Shown: positions 1 to 5,016 of the stretch, one piece after another
How the letters are laid out: each line of letters begins with the position of its first letter
How positions within the stretch are numbered: the first letter of the stretch is position 1
From: Acetobacteraceae bacterium
Lineage (GTDB): Bacteria > Pseudomonadota > Alphaproteobacteria > Acetobacterales > Acetobacteraceae
Direction: 5' to 3'
Assembly (NCBI GenBank): GCA_947478535.1
Contig: CANJXD010000334.1
Span: 1-6,559, forward strand
DNA: 6,559 nucleotides
The notes under the pieces: model-generated
Told to the model about the DNA's origin: nothing
Seen by the model: only the letters and a program-made list of their open reading frames with translations
Database searches by the model: none
Translations under genes and position numbers: made by a program

Positions 1-738
1 AAGTTCGGCCCGCTGGTGGAGCAGGCTGACTTCATGCAGATCTACAAATACTGCGTGCATAATGTCGCCCATAGCTACGGCAAGTCTGCAACCTTCATGC
101 CGAAGCCGATCTATGGCGATAATGGTTCGGGCATGCACGTGCACCAGTCCATCTGGAAGGCCGGCAAGCCGATGTTCGCCGGCAATGCCTATGCCGATTT
201 GTCGGAGATGGCGCTGTACTATATCGGCGGCATCATCAAGCACGCGAAGTCGCTGAACGCATTCACCAATGCGTCCACCAACAGCTACAAGCGGCTGATC
301 CCGGGCTTCGAGGCGCCCGTGCTGCTGGCCTATTCGGCCCGCAACCGCTCCGCCTCCTGCCGCATCCCGTATGCGACGAGCCCGAAGGCCAAGCGCGTCG
401 AGGTCCGCTTCCCGGATCCGGGTGCGAACCCCTACCTCGCCTTCTCCGCCATGCTGATGGCCGGCCTCGATGGCATCAAGAACAAGATCCATCCGGGCGA
501 GGCGATGGACAAGGACCTCTATGACCTGCCGCCGGAAGAGCTGAAGGGCATCCCGACGGTCTGCGGTTCGCTCCGCGAAGCGCTCGGCTGCCTGGCCGCG
601 GATCATGAGTTCCTACTCGCCGGCGACGTGTTCACGAAGGACCAGATCGACAGCTACATCGAGCTGAAGTGGGCCGACGTGTACAAGTTCGAGCACACCC
701 CGCACCCGGTCGAGTTCGAGATGTACTACTCGGTCTGA
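1..738 (+). CDS. glnA: Type I glutamine synthetase, C-terminal part (5' end outside the window)
   Basis: Glutamine synthetase makes glutamine from glutamate, ammonia and ATP in the cytoplasm and is the main entry point for ammonium assimilation. The frame is open from base 1 and gives 245 residues before TGA at 736-738. Visible family motifs are [10 protein letters not shown] (residues 41-50 of the fragment, active-site region), [20 protein letters not shown] (nucleotide and glutamate contacts) and [20 protein letters not shown]. The sequence [11 protein letters not shown] carries the tyrosine (fragment residue 174) that GlnE adenylylates in GSI-beta enzymes. It lies 71 residues from the C-terminus, as Tyr397 does in the 468-residue E. 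coli enzyme, so roughly 220 N-terminal residues are missing. Regulation by adenylylation is expected from this site. In alphaproteobacteria glnB commonly precedes glnA, but that side is not visible. The identification is secure. Confidence 0.97.
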   Translation, partial: KFGPLVEQADFMQIYKYCVHNVAHSYGKSATFMPKPIYGDNGSGMHVHQSIWKAGKPMFAGNAYADLSEMALYYIGGIIKHAKSLNAFTNASTNSYKRLIPGFEAPVLLAYSARNRSASCRIPYATSPKAKRVEVRFPDPGANPYLAFSAMLMAGLDGIKNKIHPGEAMDKDLYDLPPEELKGIPTVCGSLREALGCLAADHEFLLAGDVFTKDQIDSYIELKWADVYKFEHTPHPVEFEMYYSV

Positions 739-752
739 CGGGATCGCCCTTC

Positions 753-779
753 GGCGGCCCCGGTGCGAACCGGGCCGCC
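753..779 (+). other. Strong hairpin just after glnA with a GNRA-type loop
   Basis: GGCGGCCC (753-760) pairs with GGGCCGCC (772-779). GGT (762-764) pairs with ACC (769-771), with one bulged C at 761 and a GCGA tetraloop at 765-768. The hairpin starts 15 bases after the glnA stop and is not followed by a T run, so by itself it is not a classical intrinsic terminator. It could stabilise the 3' end of the glnA transcript or act with the terminator downstream. The pairing is read directly; the role is inferred. Confidence 0.6.
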
Positions 780-795
780 AGGGGCAACAGACGGG

Positions 796-826
796 AAGGG
801 CCGCACCCGCAGGGGTGCGGCCTTTT
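796..826 (+). terminator. Intrinsic terminator downstream of glnA
   Basis: GGCCGCACCC (799-808) and GGGTGCGGCC (813-822) form a perfect 10-bp GC-rich stem around a GCAG loop. It is followed directly by TTTT (823-826). AAG at 796-798 can extend the stem into the T run. The T run is short, but this is the usual form in GC-rich genomes. It lies about 60 bases after the glnA stop and should end the glnA transcript before the convergent gene at 1017-2435. Confidence 0.8.
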
Positions 827-968
827 CCGTGCGCGGGACCCCTCGTTGCTGTCTGCAGGGCCTTGGACCCTGCGCGCGGGACGGCGATGCCGAACTGGAA
901 GGTGCGGCGGTTCGTGCTGCGGTCGCCGGCGGCCTGGTTTGCCGAGGATGCGATGGCCCCCACCCCGA

Positions 969-992
969 CCCTCCCCCGCAAGCGGGAGAGGG
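969..992. repeat. REP-like intergenic palindrome
   Basis: Bases 969-978 pair with 983-992 around a CAAG loop, with a single C-A mismatch (974/987), and the core reads CCCCCGCAAGCGGGAG. The flank just 5' is a C-rich CCCCCACCCCGACC run. This architecture resembles the dispersed palindromes that recur between genes in many GC-rich proteobacteria. It sits 25-48 bases beyond the stop of the leftward oxidase gene and may cap that transcript, but neither strand has a T run after the stem. Only one copy is visible here, so the repeat status is from recognition rather than from a second copy. Confidence 0.5.
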
Positions 993-1016
993 AGCCGGTT
1001 GGGCCATTGGCGCCCC

Positions 1017-2435
1017 CTACGCCGCCGTGCTCGTCGCGGCGTAGGTCCAGCCGCCGGCCTTCAGCGCGGTGCCGGCGCTGGCGGCGACGGAGCCGGCATC
1101 GGTGGCGAGCTTGCCGGGGTTCAGCAGGTCGTGCGGGTCCATGCGGCGCTTGAAGGCGATCTCGGCCTCATCCACCGGCTTCATCCCGCCTTCGCGCACC
1201 AGGAAGGTGTGGTTGTTGGCGGCCATGGCGCCATCCTCCTGCATCCCGGCCACCACCGCGGCGAGCTGCGCGTCATCGACATAGGGAAACAGCGGCGAGC
1301 CCTGGAAGCTGAGGCCGCTGTCGAAGCGCTTCACCTCGAAATGAAAGGCGCCGAGCTTCTCAAAGCGCCGCACCGAACGCGCGATGGAACCGACGAGGTC
1401 GGGTTGCGTGTAGAGCCCGACGCAGCCGACCAGGGAGCGGTCCACCTTGTTGATGTGGAAGCGCGCATGGCCCCAGGCGAATTCATACAACGGCGCGCCA
1501 TAGGCGCCCTGCCCTTCCGCGCATTCGCCGGCGATCACGCCGCCATGGTCCGCGACGAGTTCGCGATAGGCCTCCATGCAGGGCTCCGCCACCATGCAGA
1601 GCACCATCGCCTCCCCCTCCCGCACCAGTGGCGCCAGGGGGCGCATCATGGACGGCAGCGGCCAGGCATCGAGGGAGATGAGCTTGGTGACGATGCCATC
1701 CGCCATCGCCAGCGCTTCCGAGAAGCGCACGGATTGCAGGAAATCAGGGAAGAAGGTCACCGCCTCCACCCAGGGCCAGGCGGGCGCGAGCGGCATTTCC
1801 AGCTCCAGCATGATGCCGTTGGTGCCATAGGCGTGGTGCACCAGGTTCACCGCCGCGCCGCGCAGTTCGACCAGCTTCGGCTCCGCCTCCACCGACAGCA
1901 CCTGCAGGCCGAGGATGTTGCCGCGATCGCGCAGGATGCCCCAGCGGCAGGACCCGACCCCGGCATGGCCACCACCGACGAAGCCGCCGAGCGTCGCCTG
2001 ACGCTTGGTGGAGGGATGGATGCGCAGTTCCCAGCCATTCGGCCGCGTCGCGGCATCGAGGTCGATCAGCCGGATGCCGGGCTCGGCGCGCACGGCGGGG
2101 CCCTTCTGCCACAGCACGCGGGTCAGCGCCGTCATGTCCAGCATCGCGCCGCCGCGCAGCGGGATGCCCTGGCCGAAATTTGCCGTGCCACCGCCACGCG
2201 CGATCAGCGGCACGCCATGCCGCGCGGCGGCGGCGGCGATGCGGAACACATCCTCCCGCCCCCGCGGGCTGACGACGAGATCCGCGTCCCGCCCGCGCAA
2301 TTCGCGCTTCAGCACGGGGCTGTAGGCGCCGGACATGTCGCGGCTTTTCTGCCGGACCAGGGCGGGATCGAGCAGATGCGGGATGTCGCCGATGGCGGCG
2401 ACGAAGCCTTCGATATCGGCAGCGGTCTCGGACAT
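1017..2435 (-). CDS. FAD-binding oxidase, GlcD / D-lactate dehydrogenase-like (oxidase A)
   Basis: This predicted cytoplasmic flavoprotein of 472 residues belongs to the PCMH-type FAD-linked oxidase group. Members typically oxidise hydroxy acids or similar alcohols. The ATG at 2435 is chosen because GGAGAG lies 4 bases upstream and because the paralogue at 3547-5016 becomes similar right after it (GDIP at residue 16). The open frame continues upstream but without similarity. Motifs in order are RGGGTANFGQ (80-89, flavin pyrophosphate loop), HPSTKR (140-145), GGHAG.GSC.WG (155-166), LVHHAYGTN (198-206), YGAPLYEF.WGH (312-323) and MDPHDLLNPGKL (432-443, the usual C-terminal signature). The NAGG motif of classical GlcD proteins is replaced by GGGHAG. 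There is no signal peptide or Fe-S cysteine cluster. It is transcribed away from its paralogue, and its substrate is unknown. Confidence 0.88.
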   Translation of the reverse strand: MSETAADIEGFVAAIGDIPHLLDPALVRQKSRDMSGAYSPVLKRELRGRDADLVVSPRGREDVFRIAAAAARHGVPLIARGGGTANFGQGIPLRGGAMLDMTALTRVLWQKGPAVRAEPGIRLIDLDAATRPNGWELRIHPSTKRQATLGGFVGGGHAGVGSCRWGILRDRGNILGLQVLSVEAEPKLVELRGAAVNLVHHAYGTNGIMLELEMPLAPAWPWVEAVTFFPDFLQSVRFSEALAMADGIVTKLISLDAWPLPSMMRPLAPLVREGEAMVLCMVAEPCMEAYRELVADHGGVIAGECAEGQGAYGAPLYEFAWGHARFHINKVDRSLVGCVGLYTQPDLVGSIARSVRRFEKLGAFHFEVKRFDSGLSFQGSPLFPYVDDAQLAAVVAGMQEDGAMAANNHTFLVREGGMKPVDEAEIAFKRRMDPHDLLNPGKLATDAGSVAASAGTALKAGGWTYAATSTAA

Positions 2436-2439
2436 TCGG

Positions 2440-2445
2440 CTCTCC
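2440..2445 (-). promoter_or_regulatory. Ribosome binding site of oxidase A
   Basis: Read on the minus strand, GGAGAG ends 4 bases before ATG at 2435. It decides the start against the longer frame that extends to about 2597. That extension would overlap the divergent gene starting at 2522. Confidence 0.65.
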
Positions 2446-2487
2446 GTATCGGACCCTGTGGCATGGCGGTTGCTGCAAGCGGTGGGC

Positions 2488-2503
2488 CAGGGGGCTTCCC
2501 CTG
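2488..2503 (+). other. Small hairpin beside the binding-protein RBS
   Basis: CAGGGG (2488-2493) and CCCCTG (2498-2503) form a perfect 6-bp stem with a GCTT loop. It ends 5 bases before the AGGAGA Shine-Dalgarno of the solute-binding protein. It would form in the 5' leader if transcription starts upstream of it and could influence ribosome access or mRNA stability. A stem of this size can arise by chance in GC-rich DNA. Confidence 0.35.
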
Positions 2504-2508
2504 CCGCC

Positions 2509-2514
2509 AGGAGA
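2509..2514 (+). promoter_or_regulatory. Ribosome binding site of the solute-binding protein
   Basis: AGGAGA lies 7 bases before ATG at 2522, a near-ideal Shine-Dalgarno with good spacing. It is the only strong one in the rightward cluster. The two following genes start on overlapping stops with no comparable site, so translation of the operon probably enters here. Confidence 0.8.
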
Positions 2515-2521
2515 TACCGCC

Positions 2522-3550
2522 ATGCGTGCGCTGCTCGCCGGATTTCTCGCGCTGATCGTTTCGCTGCCAGCGGCCGCGCAAAGCCCGCCGCTGACACGGG
2601 TGCGGTTCAGCCTGGACTGGGCCTTCCAGGGCTCCGCCGCACCTTGGCTGCTCGCCGAACAGCGGGGCTTTTTCCGGGAGGAAGGGATCGAGCTCGCACT
2701 GACCTCCGCCAACGGGTCTTCGGAGCTGTTCCAGCGTCTCGCCACCGGAACGGCGGAGATCGGCACTGCCGATCTCGCAGGCATGATCATGTTCAATGCG
2801 CGCAATCCACAGGCAGCCTTGCAGGCCGTGATGATCGCCCACAACCGCTCCACCGTCGCGATCATGGCCACGGCGTCCTCCGGCATCCGCCAGCCCGCCG
2901 ACCTCCGCGGCAAGACCGTTGCAGGACCAGAATCGGATGCGGGGCGCCTGCTGTGGCCGGCCTTCGCGCGGGCCGTCGGCCTGCCGGTGGATGCCATCAC
3001 CTTCACCGCCACCACCGCGGCGCTGCGGGAGCCGATGCTGGTACGCGGCCAGGCGCAGGCGATGAGCGGGCTGACGACCTCGGGCGTGCTGAACCTGGTC
3101 GGCCTCGGCGTGCCGCGGGACCAGATCGTCATCTTCCGTTACGCCGATTACGGCGTGCCGCTCTATGGCCATTCGCTGATGACGCGGCCGGGCTGGGCGG
3201 AGCAGAATCCGCGCCTCGTCACCGGCATCATCCGCGCCATGGCGCGCGGGTTGCGCGCCGCGCACCAGGACCCGGATGCCGCCATCGCCGCGCTCCGCGC
3301 GCGGGAGCCGCTGGTGGAGCCGATGATCGAGAAGGCACGGATGCAGCTGACCTATGAGGAGGCGTATTTCACCCCGGACGTCCTGGCGAATGGCATCGGC
3401 CGCGCCGACCCCGCACGCATCGCGGCGATGACGCGGGCCGTGGCGGAGGCCTTCGGCATCGCCAACCCGCCGGCGCCGGAGACGCTCTATACAGATCGCT
3501 ACCTGCCGCCGGCGGCGGACCTCGTGGCGCGCGGCCCGGGCGGGTCGTGA
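2522..3550 (+). CDS. ABC transporter substrate-binding protein, NMT1/SsuA-like
   Basis: This 342-residue periplasmic binding protein would capture a small solute for an ABC importer. Residues 1-19 form a Sec signal peptide: Arg2, a hydrophobic core (LLAGFLALIVSL), then AAA before Gln20 as the likely cleavage site. There is no lipobox cysteine, so the product should be soluble. The mature start VRFSLDWAFQGSAAPWLLAE and the following RGFFREEGIELAL match the opening of the NMT1/THI5-like and SsuA/TauA families. The segment GTAEIGTADLAGMI and the later LRGKTVAGP also fit that fold. These families bind pyrimidine-type precursors, sulfonates, nitrate and aromatic or other organic acids, so the ligand cannot be assigned. 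It is the first gene of the rightward operon, and its stop overlaps the GTG of the next gene. No permease or ATPase gene is in the window. Confidence 0.88.
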   Translation: MRALLAGFLALIVSLPAAAQSPPLTRVRFSLDWAFQGSAAPWLLAEQRGFFREEGIELALTSANGSSELFQRLATGTAEIGTADLAGMIMFNARNPQAALQAVMIAHNRSTVAIMATASSGIRQPADLRGKTVAGPESDAGRLLWPAFARAVGLPVDAITFTATTAALREPMLVRGQAQAMSGLTTSGVLNLVGLGVPRDQIVIFRYADYGVPLYGHSLMTRPGWAEQNPRLVTGIIRAMARGLRAAHQDPDAAIAALRAREPLVEPMIEKARMQLTYEEAYFTPDVLANGIGRADPARIAAMTRAVAEAFGIANPPAPETLYTDRYLPPAADLVARGPGGS

Positions 3551-5016
3551 ACAAGCCCGACGCGGAAGCACCGCACGGGCCCGACGCGGCGCCACCGCGC
3601 TCGCCCGACGCGGCTCCGCCGCGATGGCCGATCCCGGCCTTCGCGGCGGAACTGGGCGACATCCCCTTCGTCGATGACCCCGCGACGGTACGGCTGCGCT
3701 CCCGCGACCGCTTCGCCATCAGCCCGATGCTGCGCAAGCTGCTGCATGGCAAGCACGCCGACATCATCGTCACGCCGCGCGATGTTGCGGAGTTGCAGCG
3801 CGTGGTGCGGGCGGCGGTGAAGCACCGCATCCCGGTCACGCCACGCGGCGGCGGGACGGCGAATTTCGGGCAATCCGTGCCCTTGCAGGGCGGCATCCTG
3901 CTGAACCTGACGGGCCTCGGGGGCGTGCTGTGGCAGCGGCCCGGCGCGGTGCGGGCGGGCTCCGGGATCCTGATGGGCACGCTCGACGAAGCGACGCGGG
4001 CGGAGGGCTGGGAACAGCGCATCCATCCCAGCACGAAGCGCAATTCCACCCTCGCGGGCTTCATCTCCGGCGGGCATGCCGGGATCGGCTCCTGCGCCTG
4101 GGGGATGCTGCGGGACAAGGGCAATGTCCTCGGTCTGCAGGTGATGAGCATGGAGGCGGAGCCGCGGCTGCTGGAACTGCGTGGGCCGGATATCGCGCTG
4201 GTGCACCACGCCTATGGCACCAACGCGCTGATCACCGAGATCGAGATGCCGACGGCGCCGGCCTTCGCCTGGCGGGAAGTGCTGGTGACCTTCCCCGGCT
4301 TCGCCGCCGCCGCCGGCTTCGCGGTGGCGCTGGGGCATGAGGACGGGCTGGTGAAGAAGCTCGTCTCGATCCAGGAATGGCCGATCCCGCGCCTGATCCA
4401 GCCCTTCGCGGCGCTGGTCCCGGAAGGCCATACGCTGGTCAACACGATCATCGCGCCGCATTCGATGGAAGGCTTTTCCGAGCTGGTGCGGGAGCATGGC
4501 GGGGCGATCGCCAGCGATGCGGCGGAGGAAGCGGGGCCCTATGGCGCGCCGTTGTATGAATTCTCCTGGGGACATTCGCTGCTGCATATCCAGAAGACGG
4601 AGAAGAGCCGCACCAGCGTGATGGGGCTGTTCCCCGGCGGCGGGCTTCTGGAGGCGATGCTGCGGGTGCATGAGGCCTTCGCGGGCCAGGCGCCGATGCG
4701 GCTTGAACTCGAACGCAGCGAGGGGCTGCTCGGCGCGCTGGGATCGCCGACGCTGATCTATGAGAGCGAGGCGCAGATGGGCGCGATGGTGCGCACGCTG
4801 ACGGCCTGCGGCGTGCAGGTCGCGAATTCGCATTCCTTCAACGTCAAGGGCGTCGGCGTGAAGCAACTCACCGCGCAGGATGTCGCCTTCAAGCGGGAGA
4901 TGGACCCGCATGACCTGCTGAACCCCGGCAAGCTGAGCTTCGAATTGACCGAGGAGAGCGAGATCGGCGCGAAGCTGCCGACCGGCGGTTGGTCCTTCCG
5001 CAAGGCCGCGTCATGA
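3547..5016 (+). CDS. FAD-binding oxidase, GlcD / D-lactate dehydrogenase-like (oxidase B)
   Basis: This 489-residue flavoprotein is a paralogue of the divergent oxidase at 1017-2435. An ungapped alignment of residues 91-463 with 71-443 of oxidase A gives about 188 identities in 373 positions by hand. Shared motifs are RGGGTANFGQ (100-109), IHPSTKR (159-165), GGHAGIGSC.WG (175-186), LVHHAYGTN (218-226), YGAPLYEFSWGH (332-343) and MDPHDLLNPGKL (452-463). The GTG start overlaps the preceding stop (GTGA) and has no clear Shine-Dalgarno of its own, which implies coupled translation. No in-frame ATG occurs before the conserved region. The first 27 residues are a low-complexity Pro/Ala/Asp tail built from an 8-residue repeat, absent from oxidase A. 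It probably oxidises a hydroxy-acid-like metabolite in the cytoplasm; the substrate is unknown. Confidence 0.88.
   Translation: MNKPDAEAPHGPDAAPPRSPDAAPPRWPIPAFAAELGDIPFVDDPATVRLRSRDRFAISPMLRKLLHGKHADIIVTPRDVAELQRVVRAAVKHRIPVTPRGGGTANFGQSVPLQGGILLNLTGLGGVLWQRPGAVRAGSGILMGTLDEATRAEGWEQRIHPSTKRNSTLAGFISGGHAGIGSCAWGMLRDKGNVLGLQVMSMEAEPRLLELRGPDIALVHHAYGTNALITEIEMPTAPAFAWREVLVTFPGFAAAAGFAVALGHEDGLVKKLVSIQEWPIPRLIQPFAALVPEGHTLVNTIIAPHSMEGFSELVREHGGAIASDAAEEAGPYGAPLYEFSWGHSLLHIQKTEKSRTSVMGLFPGGGLLEAMLRVHEAFAGQAPMRLELERSEGLLGALGSPTLIYESEAQMGAMVRTLTACGVQVANSHSFNVKGVGVKQLTAQDVAFKREMDPHDLLNPGKLSFELTEESEIGAKLPTGGWSFRKAAS
3556..3627 (+). repeat. Three-copy 24-bp imperfect tandem repeat inside oxidase B
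   Basis: Three consecutive 24-base units each begin with CCGACGCGG after a C and encode PDAEAPHG, PDAAPPRS and PDAAPPRW (residues 4-27). The unit keeps the reading frame, so copy-number changes would only lengthen or shorten the N-terminal tail. The second and third copies are the closest to each other. The block directly precedes the conserved domain (GDIP at residue 37) and follows the GTG start by two codons. Confidence 0.75.

Larger units (their letters stand above)
2436..2521. promoter_or_regulatory. Divergent intergenic region with both 5' control regions
   Basis: These 86 bases separate oxidase A from the rightward operon and must hold the upstream signals of both, unless the promoters lie inside the genes. 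I see no convincing -35/-10 pair in either direction. Small dyads are visible: TTGC-T-GCAA at 2470-2478 and TCCG-TAT-CGGA at 2443-2453. The second overlaps the Shine-Dalgarno of oxidase A. Either could be an operator half-site, but both are short enough to be chance. Confidence 0.4.

Noticed and set aside
887..1153. A possible small protein starting at ATG 887
   Set aside because: It has no convincing Shine-Dalgarno, translates through the palindromic element and ends inside the 3' part of the opposing oxidase gene. No family is recognised.
669..2555. A 628-codon open frame on the plus strand covering the glnA end, the gap and the whole oxidase A gene
   Set aside because: It crosses a terminator and a palindrome, has low-complexity Arg/Gly/His/Ala-rich content with no recognisable domain, and lies antisense to a gene with clear family motifs. 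It is a product of high GC content.
2436..2597. N-terminal extension of oxidase A upstream of the ATG at 2435
   Set aside because: The extension would overlap the divergent coding sequence, is not similar to the paralogue and ignores the GGAGAG site next to ATG 2435.
1744..3595. Two long minus-strand frames (1744-3132 and 2309-3595) overlapping the divergent gap and the binding-protein gene
   Set aside because: They run antisense to a binding protein with a signal peptide and good Shine-Dalgarno, and the first also overlaps oxidase A in another frame. No domain or start signal supports them.
3499..4911. A 470-codon minus-strand frame opposite oxidase B
   Set aside because: The composition is His/Arg/Gln-rich without domain features, and the opposite strand encodes conserved FAD-oxidase motifs throughout. 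The equivalent frame on the strand opposite oxidase A shows the same composition, as expected from a shadow of paralogues.
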